Assembly: GCF_012932495.1 (NCBI RefSeq)
Contig: NZ_JABCNG010000001.1
Coordinates: 496,001 to 560,000, forward strand
Direction: 5' to 3'
Origin: Novosphingobium sp. SG919
GTDB lineage: Bacteria > Pseudomonadota > Alphaproteobacteria > Sphingomonadales > Sphingomonadaceae
Length of the DNA stretch: 64,000 nucleotides
The notes under the pieces are model-generated. The model was not told the DNA's origin. It ran no database searches and saw nothing but the letters and a program-made list of their open reading frames with translations. Both the position numbers and the translations under genes were made by a program. Shown piece after piece: positions 17,621-25,733 of the stretch (positions within the stretch are counted from its first letter, which is position 1; every line of letters starts with the position of its first letter).

Positions 17621-18381
17621 AGCGGAACCTGGCGCTGGCGCTGATCGCCCCGGCTGCCCTGCTGCTGGGCGGCGCGCGGGCGCCGATCCTGGTGCCGGAA
17701 ATCTCGCAACACAAAGTGGAAGTGCGGCAGGGGTTTACCGGGGCGGATCTGTTGCTGTTCGGCGCAATCCTTGATCCGGGTGGCACGCGGGCGGCGCAGG
17801 ATTACGATATCGTCGTGGTGCTCAAAGGCCCGGTGCAATCGATCGTGCTGCGTGAAAAGCGCAAGGTGGCCGGCATCTGGATCAACGCGGCAAGCAGCGA
17901 GCTGCGTTCTGCGCCCAGTTTCTTTGCCATCGCTTCGTCGCGCCCGGTGCGCGAGATCGTCGATGACAAGACCGCCGCGATCTATGAACTCGGGCTCGAT
18001 CGCCTGCAGCTTTCGCCGATCGGCGCGATCGATCCGGCGCGCCAGCGGCACTTTGCCGATGGCCTTGTCGATCTGATGCAGCGCCAGGGCCTTTATCGCG
18101 AGGACGGCCATGGCGTGACGATCAGCGGCCAGGTGCTGTACCAGGCGCGCATCACGCTGCCCTCGCAAGTGCGCACCGGGACCTATACGGCCGAAACCTT
18201 TGCCATCCGCCAGGGCCGGGTGATCACCTCGGCCGTGACGCGGGTGGACGTATCCAAGCAGGGCTTCGAACGCTTCGTGGCCGACCAGGCCGAAGGCAAC
18301 GGGCTGCTCTATGGCCTGTTTGCCGTGGTGGTGTCGGTGGCGATGGGCTGGATCGCCGGACGCCTGTTTGCCCTGGTGTAA
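17617..18381 (+). CDS. TIGR02186-type membrane-anchored protein, partner of the TauE/SafE permease
   Basis: A 254-residue protein started by GTG in a GTGA overlap. It has a signal peptide (LALALIAPAALLLGGARA), a periplasmic beta-rich body (VEVRQGFTGADLLLFGAI, YDIVVVLKGP) and one C-terminal membrane helix (LLYGLFAVVVSVAMGWIAGRLF). This is the alphaproteobacterial conserved protein family TIGR02186, often found next to TauE/SafE permeases. Its role is unknown; a periplasmic accessory for the permease is inferred from coupling. Confidence 0.8.
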   Translation: MKRNLALALIAPAALLLGGARAPILVPEISQHKVEVRQGFTGADLLLFGAILDPGGTRAAQDYDIVVVLKGPVQSIVLREKRKVAGIWINAASSELRSAPSFFAIASSRPVREIVDDKTAAIYELGLDRLQLSPIGAIDPARQRHFADGLVDLMQRQGLYREDGHGVTISGQVLYQARITLPSQVRTGTYTAETFAIRQGRVITSAVTRVDVSKQGFERFVADQAEGNGLLYGLFAVVVSVAMGWIAGRLFALV

Positions 18382-18474
18382 TGCCGTTCCCGGCCTGGCG
18401 GCGGGTCTTTAGCCCAAAATTAACCCTGTGCCCCCTAGCCTGCCGCGCAACAACGGGTTGGGGCAACAACAGGC

Positions 18475-20235
18475 ATGAGTGACATGAGCAGGCAGGTTTT
18501 CATTCCAGCAGATCCTGCCCGGCCCGCAGACCTGGCCCCGCTGGGCCCGATGGCCGAAGCGGCGATCGGCGCGCCCCAGGCCCGGCACGACATGGCCGCG
18601 GCAGAGCCGGAGGACCTGCCGCCTTCGGAATGCGCGTTGATTCCGATCGGCGTGGTAGTGGACGTGGCCGGCTCGGGCAGCGGGATCGCGCTCGACCTGC
18701 ATCGCCTGGAAGACTGCATGGACGATCCCGATCCCACCGTGGCGCTTTCGGGCCAGGTCGGCAGCCAGATCAAGGTGCGCGTGGGGCGTGGCTGGGTGCT
18801 GGGATCGGTGCGCAACCAGCGCCGCGATGGCAAAGTGGACGGCGGCGCGCTGGCCCACCTCGATTTCCTGGGCGAGGGCGAGGAAGATCCGCGCACCGGG
18901 CGCATCTTCGGCTTTCGTCGCGGCGTCACCCGCTTTCCGGTGCCCGGCGCCCTGGTCTATCCCGCCACCAGCGCCGACCTGCGCCAGATCTATGCCAGCG
19001 ACGGGCGCCCGCACGTGACCGTGGGCACGGTCTTCCCCACGGCGGACATTCGCGCCGGGCTCTATATCGATCCGCTGCTGGGCAAGCATTTCGCGCTGCT
19101 CGGCTCCACCGGCACGGGCAAATCGACGGCTGCCGCGCTGATCCTGCACCGCATCTGCGACATGGCGCCCGAAGGCCATATCGTGATGATCGACCCGCAT
19201 GGCGAATATCTCTCTGCTTTTCGCCAGACCGGCCAACTGCTCGACGTGTCGAACCTGCAGATGCCCTATTGGCTGATGAACTTCGAAGAGCACTGCGAAG
19301 TGTTCCTGACCGCGACGGGCGCGGAGCGGCAGATCGATGCCGATATCCTGGCCAAGTGCCTGCTGATGGCACGGCAGAAGAACCGCCTGGCCGAACAGGT
19401 GGGGCGCATCACCCAGGATTCGCCGATCCCCTATCTGCTCTCGGACTTGTGCAACATCCTGCAGAACGAGATGGGCAAGCTCGACAAGGGGCACAGCTCG
19501 ATCCCCTACATGCGGGTGAAAAGCAAGATCGAGGAAATCCGCAACGATCCGCGCTACCAGTTCATGTTCTCGGGCATGCTGGTGAGCGACACGATGACCG
19601 AATTCGTGGGCAAGCTGTTCCGCCTGCCCGCCCATGGCAAGCCGATCTCGATCATCGACGTGTCGGGCGTGCCTTCGGAAATCACCTCTACCGTGGTGGC
19701 GGTGCTCAGCCGCCTGGTGTTCGACTATGCGATCTGGTCGCGCCAGGAAACCACGCGGCCGATCCTCTTGGTGTGCGAGGAAGCGCACCGTTATGTGCCC
19801 AACGAGCGCAATTCCGATGGATCGTCGGTGGGGCGCATCCTCTCGCGCATTGCCAAGGAAGGGCGCAAGTACGGTGTCTCGCTGGGCCTGATCACGCAGC
19901 GCCCGTCAGACCTGGCCGAAGGCGTGCTGTCGCAATGCGGCACGATCATCTCGATGCGCCTCAACAACGACCGCGACCAGCAGTTCGTGCGCGCGGCGAT
20001 GCCCGAAGGCGCACGCGGCTTCCTCGATGCCATTCCTGCGCTGCGCAACCGCGAATGCATCATCTGCGGCGAGGGCGTGGCCATTCCGATCCGCGTGGCG
20101 TTCGACGATCTGGACGAAGCGCGGCGCCCGGCTTCGGCCGATCCCTCGTTCAGCGACCTTTGGGGCAAGAGCGGCGGCGAAGAGGACAGCGTGGTGCGCA
20201 CCGTGCACCGTTGGCGTGCGCAGAGCCGGTTCTGA
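18475..20235 (+). CDS. HerA-type (FtsK-HerA superfamily) ATPase
   Basis: A 586-residue ATPase. After a divergent 45-residue N-terminus, a beta-barrel HAS domain (about residues 54-165) leads to Walker A GSTGTGKST at residues 210-218, the IDPHGEY motif of HerA, and Walker B ILLVCEEAHRYVP. Downstream are SRIAKEGRKYGVSLGLITQR and the arginine-finger region. HerA hexamers translocate DNA and in archaea work with the nuclease NurA in end resection. No NurA, SIR2 or DUF4297 partner is adjacent. The gene ends next to a repeat cluster. General DNA repair is the conservative expectation. Confidence 0.88.
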   Translation: MSDMSRQVFIPADPARPADLAPLGPMAEAAIGAPQARHDMAAAEPEDLPPSECALIPIGVVVDVAGSGSGIALDLHRLEDCMDDPDPTVALSGQVGSQIKVRVGRGWVLGSVRNQRRDGKVDGGALAHLDFLGEGEEDPRTGRIFGFRRGVTRFPVPGALVYPATSADLRQIYASDGRPHVTVGTVFPTADIRAGLYIDPLLGKHFALLGSTGTGKSTAAALILHRICDMAPEGHIVMIDPHGEYLSAFRQTGQLLDVSNLQMPYWLMNFEEHCEVFLTATGAERQIDADILAKCLLMARQKNRLAEQVGRITQDSPIPYLLSDLCNILQNEMGKLDKGHSSIPYMRVKSKIEEIRNDPRYQFMFSGMLVSDTMTEFVGKLFRLPAHGKPISIIDVSGVPSEITSTVVAVLSRLVFDYAIWSRQETTRPILLVCEEAHRYVPNERNSDGSSVGRILSRIAKEGRKYGVSLGLITQRPSDLAEGVLSQCGTIISMRLNNDRDQQFVRAAMPEGARGFLDAIPALRNRECIICGEGVAIPIRVAFDDLDEARRPASADPSFSDLWGKSGGEEDSVVRTVHRWRAQSRF

Positions 20236-20270
20236 TTTCGCGGGCTTGGCGCTTGCCTGCCAGGGGGCTG

Positions 20271-20365
20271 CGACAGGCTCAGCCCGAACGGGTTTTCAGG
20301 GAATTGTTACGGCATCCCGTTCGCCCTGAGCCTGTCGAAGCCCCTGTCCTGAGCTTGTCGAAGGG
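20271..20365. repeat. Cluster of three REP-like palindromic repeats (two in inverted orientation)
   Basis: A direct copy lies at 20271-20292 (CGACAGGCTCAGCCCGAACG), an inverted copy at 20316-20340 (CCCGTTCGCCCTGAGCCTGT then CGAAG) and a diverged inverted copy at 20344-20365. The head-to-head pair can fold into a long hairpin, like a REPIN. It lies between the convergent ends of the HerA gene and ygfZ, where it may also act in termination. No RAYT transposase is in the window. Confidence 0.8.
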
Positions 20366-20380
20366 CGGCTGGCGCAACGC

Positions 20381-21118
20381 TTAGTCGGCTTTCAGCGCAT
20401 CCGCCAGCCAGTGCGGCGCGTGGGTGATGGCGTCCACGCGCAAGTGGTCCACGGCCATGCCCAGGTCGGGATAGGCGGCGCGCTGGCGCGCCGGGTCTGA
20501 CTGGGCGAGGGGGACGACCGCCAGGCGGCGGTTGACCTTCTGCCGCCAGTTCATCCGCGCGGTGTTTTCCTGGCCGACATAGCAGCCCTTGGTAAAGCTC
20601 ACGCCGTTGAGTTCGGCGGCATTGGCTTCCAGCCACAGCGTCTGGTCGCTGCCCAGCTCGGCCTGGCCTTCGGCCACGCCCAGCTTGAGGCGATGTTCGC
20701 GCCATTGGGCGTCCACGGCCACGTCATCGTCGCCGACATGGCCGATCCAGCGCTGGCCCAGGGCGCCCAGGCGCGGGTCGGCCGCGCCGCCATCGCCCAT
20801 GTGCCCTTCCCAATAGACGCCGAGTTCGGGGGCGATGGCGATGGCGATCTTGCGGCGCAGGCGATAGAGCGACAAGCGCTTGACCAGTGCCTCGGCAACG
20901 GCAGCCTCGCAATCGATCAGCAGCGCGTCGGTGCCATCAGGCCAGACGATGAAGTCGAACAGCGCCTTGCCCTGGGGCGTGAGCAACCCGGCCCAGACCG
21001 GCAGCGGCCCCTGCACATCGTTGGTCACCAGGCCTTGAAGGAAGGCGGCCACGTCCTCCCCTGGCGCGGTGGGGGAGAGGCGCACGAGCGCACGATCGAA
21101 AAGACGGGGATTGCTCAT
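20381..21118 (-). CDS. ygfZ: YgfZ/CAF17-type folate-binding protein of Fe-S cluster assembly
   Basis: A 245-residue protein related to the T-domain of glycine cleavage. The YgfZ signature KGCYVGQE, with its conserved cysteine, is present near residues 177-184. The N-terminus (VRLSPTAPGEDVAAFLQGLV) and the TNDV segment fit the family. YgfZ uses tetrahydrofolate to support maturation or repair of some [4Fe-4S] enzymes such as MiaB. It is divergent from pyrC, with only about 38 bases between start codons. Confidence 0.93.
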   Translation of the reverse strand: MSNPRLFDRALVRLSPTAPGEDVAAFLQGLVTNDVQGPLPVWAGLLTPQGKALFDFIVWPDGTDALLIDCEAAVAEALVKRLSLYRLRRKIAIAIAPELGVYWEGHMGDGGAADPRLGALGQRWIGHVGDDDVAVDAQWREHRLKLGVAEGQAELGSDQTLWLEANAAELNGVSFTKGCYVGQENTARMNWRQKVNRRLAVVPLAQSDPARQRAAYPDLGMAVDHLRVDAITHAPHWLADALKAD

Positions 21119-21156
21119 GGGTGACAGATAGGAAGCGATGCGCTTAAGGGGAAGCC

Positions 21157-22197
21157 ATGACGACGCAAACGACTCTCACCATCCGCCGCCCGGACGATTG
21201 GCATGTTCATTTGCGCGATGGCGCGATGCTCGAAGGCGTGGCGCCCTATACCGCGCGCCAGTTTGCCCGCGCCATCGTGATGCCCAACTTGTCGCCGCCG
21301 ATGACCGACGTGGCGGGCGTTTCGGCCTATCGCGACCGCATCCTGGCGGCCCTGCCGGCGGGCAGCGACTTCACGCCGCTGATGACGCTGTACCTGACCG
21401 ATCATACCGACCCGGACGAAGTGGAGCGCGGCCATGGCGCGGGCGTGTTCACGGCGGCCAAGCTCTATCCCGCCCATGCCACCACCGGCTCGGCCCATGG
21501 GGTGACCAGCGTGGCGACGATCTATCCCCTGCTGGAGCGCATGCAGAAAATCGGCATGCCGCTGTTGATCCATGGTGAAGTGACGGATTCGCATGTCGAT
21601 ATCTTCGACCGCGAGGCGGTGTTCATCGAACGCACCCTGCAAAAGCTGGTGGCCGATTTCCCCGCGCTCAAGATCGTGTTCGAGCATATCACCACGGAAG
21701 AAGCGGCGCAGTTCGTGGAAAGCGCGGGGGCCAATGTGGGCGCCACGATCACGCCGCAGCACCTGCACATCAACCGCAATGCCATGCTGGTGGGCGGCAT
21801 GCGCCCGCACGCCTATTGCCTGCCGGTGGCCAAGCGCGAGAAGCACCGCCTGGCGCTGCGCAAGCTGGCCACCTCGGGCCACGCCCGCGTGTTCCTGGGC
21901 ACCGACACCGCGCCCCATGCGCGCCACCTGAAGGAAAGCGCCTGCGGCTGCGCCGGGCTGTTCAACGCGCCCTATGCCCTGGAAAGCTATATCGCCGTGT
22001 TCGACGAGGAAGGCGCGCTCGACAAGTTCGAGGCCTTTGCCAGCGAGAACGGCCCGCGTTTCTATGGCCTGCCGCTCAACGCAGGCACGGTGACCCTGGA
22101 GAAGAGCGGCGTTGTGGTTCCGGGCGAGATCGCGGCTGGCGGCACCACGCTGGTGCCGTTCCACGCCGGCGAAACCCTCGCCTGGCGGCTGATCTAA
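21157..22197 (+). CDS. pyrC: Dihydroorotase
   Basis: A 346-residue class II dihydroorotase, which closes N-carbamoyl-L-aspartate to dihydroorotate in pyrimidine synthesis. Metal ligands are visible: WHVHLRDG (HxH) near residue 14, the carboxylated lysine in [11 protein letters not shown] near residue 98, H in LLIHGEV near residue 137, FEHI near residue 175, and the catalytic Asp in LGTDTAPHA. Length matches E. coli PyrC (about 348). AAGGGG lies 11 bases before the ATG. A hairpin follows directly after the stop. Confidence 0.96.
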   Translation: MTTQTTLTIRRPDDWHVHLRDGAMLEGVAPYTARQFARAIVMPNLSPPMTDVAGVSAYRDRILAALPAGSDFTPLMTLYLTDHTDPDEVERGHGAGVFTAAKLYPAHATTGSAHGVTSVATIYPLLERMQKIGMPLLIHGEVTDSHVDIFDREAVFIERTLQKLVADFPALKIVFEHITTEEAAQFVESAGANVGATITPQHLHINRNAMLVGGMRPHAYCLPVAKREKHRLALRKLATSGHARVFLGTDTAPHARHLKESACGCAGLFNAPYALESYIAVFDEEGALDKFEAFASENGPRFYGLPLNAGTVTLEKSGVVVPGEIAAGGTTLVPFHAGETLAWRLI

Positions 22198-22228
22198 GAT
22201 CCTCCCCCTCCCCGTTCCGGGGAGGATC
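22198..22228. terminator. Hairpin between convergent pyrC and rarD
   Basis: GATCCTCCCC pairs with GGGGAGGATC around an 11-base loop, starting right after the pyrC stop and reaching into the rarD stop codon. There is no long T-run, so its strength is uncertain. The CTCCCC-type stem resembles the hairpins at 36352 and 48059. Confidence 0.6.
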
Positions 22229-23126
22229 ACGCCTTGCGGCGGCGGAGCAGGTCATAGCTGAACAGTGCGATCGCGCACCAGATCAGCAGGAAGCACGTGA
22301 CGCGCGCAGGATCGAGCGGTTCGCCATAAAGCAGCGCGCCCAGCACGAAGAGGATCGTGGGCGCAATGAACTGGGCAAAGCCCAGCGTCGACAGATCGAG
22401 CTTGCGCGCGGCCACCGCGAACAGCAGCAGCGGCACGGCGGTGATCACGCCCGATCCGACCAGCAGCCAGGGCACCAGGCCGCCTTGCGTCAAGGCTGAT
22501 CCAGCCGGCAGCGTGGCGGCATGGAACACGGCGAACAGCGCCGGAACGAACAGCACGGCGGTTTCCACCGTCAACCCGATGACCGACGGCACGGCCACGA
22601 ATTTGCGCACCAGGCCGTAGAGGGCAAAGCTGCCGGCCATGGCCAGTGCCACGCCGAGCATCGACAGCGCGCCGGCCAGCAGCACCGCGATCCCGCCTGC
22701 CGCCAGCGCCACCGCCGCCCATTGCAGGCGGTTGAGGCGTTCCTTGAGGAAAAGCACGCCGATCAGCACATTGAGCAGCGGGTTGATGTAATAGCCGAGG
22801 CTGGCTGCCAGGACCTGGTGCGTCTCGATCGCCACCAGATACATCAGCCAGTTGCACCCGATCGCCGCCGCGCTCAGCACCAGGCGGCCGAGCACTGCCG
22901 GGGTGGTGAGCGCCGCTCGAAGGGCCGCGCCCTGGCCGCTGAGCAAGACCACGACGAGGCAGACCGGCAGGGTGAACACCACCCGCCAGCTGACCAGTTC
23001 CACCGCCGGTACGCCCAGCAACGGATGGAAGTAGATCGGGAAGAAGCCCCACAGCACATAGGCCAGCACCGCAGCGCCCAGGCCGCCCGCGCCCCTATGC
23101 CGTGCCTGGTTGGTCTGGTCGGTCAT
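22227..23126 (-). CDS. rarD: EamA-family transporter, RarD type
   Basis: A 299-residue inner-membrane protein with ten predicted helices and two EamA halves. RarD features are visible: VLAYVLWGFFPIYFHPL near the start, SWRVVFTLPV, GCNWLMYLVAIETHQVLAASLGYYINPLLNV, and a C-terminal FAQFIAPTILFVLGALLYGEP. The substrate of RarD is not established (chloramphenicol sensitivity was the original phenotype). The ATG at 23126 starts the family region; the frame is open 36 bases further. Confidence 0.92.
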   Translation of the reverse strand: MTDQTNQARHRGAGGLGAAVLAYVLWGFFPIYFHPLLGVPAVELVSWRVVFTLPVCLVVVLLSGQGAALRAALTTPAVLGRLVLSAAAIGCNWLMYLVAIETHQVLAASLGYYINPLLNVLIGVLFLKERLNRLQWAAVALAAGGIAVLLAGALSMLGVALAMAGSFALYGLVRKFVAVPSVIGLTVETAVLFVPALFAVFHAATLPAGSALTQGGLVPWLLVGSGVITAVPLLLFAVAARKLDLSTLGFAQFIAPTILFVLGALLYGEPLDPARVTCFLLIWCAIALFSYDLLRRRKA

Positions 23127-23294
23127 GGCCGCGCCTGTGACAGGCGCCCGGCCCGGAGCCAAGAGGCAATGTGCGAAGCTGCAAGGGCGGGACCAAACTT
23201 TTTTCGTTTCCGGTCAATTCTGACGAAGGCGTTGCATGTCGTTCAGGTTGAGTGGGGTAAACATGAACCAACACGACGGATCAGGAGACCAAAG

Positions 23295-23792
23295 ATGATC
23301 GCAATTCGCAAGACCCTGCTGGGCCTGGCCGCAACGGCCACTCTGGCTGCCGGGATCGCCCCGGCTTCGGCAACGGTGGCCATGACGCCGCAGGCCGCAT
23401 TGGCCGCCCCGGTTGCCCACGATGGTTGGGATGGCCGTGGCGATGGTGGCTGGAACCACGGCGGCCGTGGTGACTGGCGCGGCCGCGACGATTGGCGGGG
23501 TGGCGGCTATGGCCGCGGGCCCAGCGACTATCGGGGCGATTATCGCGGTTATGATCGCGGCTATTATGGCGACGTTGCCTATCGCGGGCAGAGCTGGCGC
23601 GGCAATGACGGCCGCTATTACTGCCGCCGCAACGACGGCACCACCGGCCTGCTGGTGGGTGGCGTGGCCGGCGCGCTGATCGGCCAGGGCGTGGCTGGCC
23701 GCGGCGATCGCACCCTGGGTGCCATCCTGGGCGCCGCCGGTGGCGCGCTGCTGGGTCGCTCGATCGACCAGAGCAACGCCCGCTGCCGCTAA
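23295..23792 (+). CDS. Secreted Gly/Arg/Tyr-rich protein with glycine-zipper (Rick_17kDa-type) C-terminus
   Basis: A 165-residue protein with a Sec signal peptide (TLLGLAATATLAAGIAPASA). A low-complexity region at about residues 43-110, rich in G, R, Y, D and W, follows, and then a glycine zipper (GLLVGGVAGALIGQGVAG and GAILGAAGGALLG) like the 17-kDa surface antigen/2TM fold. The C-terminal cysteine could pair with the cysteine near YYCRR. Start: ATG after CAGGAG. It probably resides in the outer membrane or periplasm; function unknown. A strong terminator follows. Confidence 0.85.
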   Translation: MIAIRKTLLGLAATATLAAGIAPASATVAMTPQAALAAPVAHDGWDGRGDGGWNHGGRGDWRGRDDWRGGGYGRGPSDYRGDYRGYDRGYYGDVAYRGQSWRGNDGRYYCRRNDGTTGLLVGGVAGALIGQGVAGRGDRTLGAILGAAGGALLGRSIDQSNARCR

Positions 23793-23856
23793 AGCGCTAG
23801 ATCCCGCTCGGCTGGGGGACCAGGTCGAGGGACCAAGTCGGGGAACGGGCGGGACC

Positions 23857-23890
23857 GGGGGCCTGTACGCGTGGTGGCGTGCAGGCCCCC
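23857..23890 (+). terminator. Rho-independent terminator after the glycine-zipper gene
   Basis: GGGGGCCTGTACGC pairs with GCGTGCAGGCCCCC (one G-T pair) around a 6-base loop, followed by TTTCGTTTG. Confidence 0.85.
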
Positions 23891-23966
23891 TTTCGTTTGT
23901 GCGGATATGGTTCATGCGCCAGGCATGTTAACATGGCGCTAACCAAGCTCTGCGCATGAGGTGGCG

Positions 23967-24200
23967 ATGGTTTGTAACCCCGTCTTGCGCATCGTTGCAC
24001 CGCTGGCCGCCTTGGTGTTGGCCGGTTGCGCCGGGGATGATACGCGCAAGGCGCAGACCGATCACGACCCGGCCATGAGCGCCGCGCTGGAAGGGCCATT
24101 GCTGACCGATCCCGATCTTTCCCAGCAGAACATGCGCAACGCCGCCGTGGTGCCGGGCGGCCCGGTCGATCCGGCCACGCCCCCGCCCGACGGCAAGTAG
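23967..24200 (+). CDS. Small predicted lipoprotein
   Basis: A 77-residue protein. A short basic start and hydrophobic core (IVAPLAALVLAGC) end in the lipobox LAGC, so the cysteine near residue 21 should be acylated. The mature part of about 57 residues is polar and proline rich, with no recognisable domain. The ATG at 23967 sits five bases after GAGGT; a GTG at 23961 is an alternative. Its end faces the convergent aldehyde dehydrogenase gene. Confidence 0.75.
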   Translation: MVCNPVLRIVAPLAALVLAGCAGDDTRKAQTDHDPAMSAALEGPLLTDPDLSQQNMRNAAVVPGGPVDPATPPPDGK

Positions 24201-24216
24201 GCTTATCCCGACAGGC

Positions 24217-25668
24217 CTATCCCGATAGGCCGATCCCGATCGAGGCGCGCGGCTGTTCCATTTCGGCCGACGCGACCGGATAGGCGCAATAGTCTGCGGC
24301 ATAGAATGCGCCGGGGCGGTGGTTGCCCGAAAGGCCCACGCCGCCCAGCGGCGCGGCAGGCGAAACCCCGTTGGTGGGCCGGTTCCAGTTGACCACGCCG
24401 GCGCGCACTTGTGCCCAGAAACGGTTGTAATCCTGGGGTGAACCGCCGATCAGCGCGGCGCAGAGGCCAAACCGCGTGGCGTTCGCCTCGGCCAGGGCCT
24501 GGTCGAAATCGTCCACCTTGATCACTTGCAGGATCGGGCCGAACAGTTCGACGTCGGGGCGCTGGGCCATGGCCGTCACGTCGATGATCGCCGGGGCCAG
24601 GAAGGGCAAGTCGCCGCGTGGCCGCGTCAGGTGGCGGATCGGTCGCCCGCCGTTGGACAGCAGGTACAGGAAACTTTCGGTGAGGCCATCGGCCGCGGCA
24701 TTGTCGATCACCGGCCCCATGAACGGCGCGGGTTCATCCAGCGGTGCGCCCACGATCAGGCGATCGGCAAGGGCTTTTACCTCGCCCACCACGGCATCAT
24801 AGAGATCGGCCTTGACGATCAGCCGCCGCGCCGCCGTGGCGCGCTGGCCGGCGGTGGTGAACGCCGACTGCACAACCAAGGCAGCGGCATCGGCAATCTT
24901 GGGCGTGTCCCACACCACGATAGGATTGTTGCCCCCCAGGTCCAGCGCCAGGATCTTGCCGGGCTGGGCGGCCAGCCGCCGTCCCAGCGCGACGCCGGTG
25001 TGGGTCGATCCGGTAAACAGCACGCCGTCCACGCCTTCGTGGGTGGCCAGTGCCTTGCCTTCTTCCCCCGCGCCCACCAGCACTTGCGCCAGGGCGGCGG
25101 GCACGCCGGCGCGATGCAGGCATTGCACCAGTGCCAGGCCGGTGGCCGGCGCCTTTTCCGATGGCTTGAACACCACGGCGTTGCCCGCGATCAGCGCGGC
25201 AATGATATGCCCGGCGGGCGCCTGGGCAGGCAGGTTGAACGGCCCGATCACCGCCATCACGCCATGCGGCTTGTGGCGCAGCGCGGCCGTGCCCTGCAAG
25301 GCGCTGTCCAGCCGGCGCTGGGCCGTACGCTCGGCATAGCTGCGCACCGCGATTTCCACCTTGGCCAGCACGGTATCGACTTCGCCGCGCGCTTCCCACA
25401 GCGGTTTGCCGGTTTCGCGCGCGATCAGGCTCGCCAGGCTTTCGGCATCCTTGCGCACTTCGTTGGCAAAGCGGCGCAGCAGTTCGATGCGGGTGGACAG
25501 CGGCTGGGCCGCCCACGCCGGCCAGGCGCGCCGGGCACGCGCCACCGCAGCATCGACATCGCCGATCGCCCCGCGCCAAAGCTCGTCGCCGGTGGCCGGT
25601 TCAGTGGAAATGATCTCTCCGGCGGCCACGGGGCTGGCGTCGATCCTTTGGGTAAGGCGGGATGTCAC
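24217..25668 (-). CDS. AstD-like aldehyde dehydrogenase paralogue lacking the catalytic Cys and Glu (predicted pseudoenzyme)
   Basis: A 483-residue protein with the full NAD(P)-dependent aldehyde dehydrogenase fold, closest by eye to succinylglutamate-semialdehyde dehydrogenase (VVNWNRPTNG and the GNHRPGAFYAADYCAYP ending). The active-site nucleophile is missing: the loop reads AGQRATAARR, with Ala277 where family members have Cys. The general base is also changed: ALDLGGNNP has Asp243 where Glu is expected. The spacing of the two positions (34) equals that of E. coli AstD. The oxyanion Asn (IGPFNLP) and cofactor Lys (FKPSE) remain. A second, intact copy lies at 52448-53866. The reading frame is fully open and not decayed, so a non-catalytic or altered role is plausible. 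Confidence 0.85.
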   Translation of the reverse strand: MTSRLTQRIDASPVAAGEIISTEPATGDELWRGAIGDVDAAVARARRAWPAWAAQPLSTRIELLRRFANEVRKDAESLASLIARETGKPLWEARGEVDTVLAKVEIAVRSYAERTAQRRLDSALQGTAALRHKPHGVMAVIGPFNLPAQAPAGHIIAALIAGNAVVFKPSEKAPATGLALVQCLHRAGVPAALAQVLVGAGEEGKALATHEGVDGVLFTGSTHTGVALGRRLAAQPGKILALDLGGNNPIVVWDTPKIADAAALVVQSAFTTAGQRATAARRLIVKADLYDAVVGEVKALADRLIVGAPLDEPAPFMGPVIDNAAADGLTESFLYLLSNGGRPIRHLTRPRGDLPFLAPAIIDVTAMAQRPDVELFGPILQVIKVDDFDQALAEANATRFGLCAALIGGSPQDYNRFWAQVRAGVVNWNRPTNGVSPAAPLGGVGLSGNHRPGAFYAADYCAYPVASAEMEQPRASIGIGLSG

Positions 25669-25733
25669 GGGGCTGGGTAAACCAAAAGCGTTACGAATGG
25701 GTCAGCGATCGGCTCTGGAGCCTGTCGGATTGC

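Noticed and set aside
18475..20235. HerA gene as part of a defence island
   Set aside because: No effector gene, normal GC, housekeeping neighbours; kept only as a low-interest orphan.
23127..23294. ECF-sigma promoter before the glycine-zipper gene
   Set aside because: No GGAAC-type -35 element at a suitable distance could be found.
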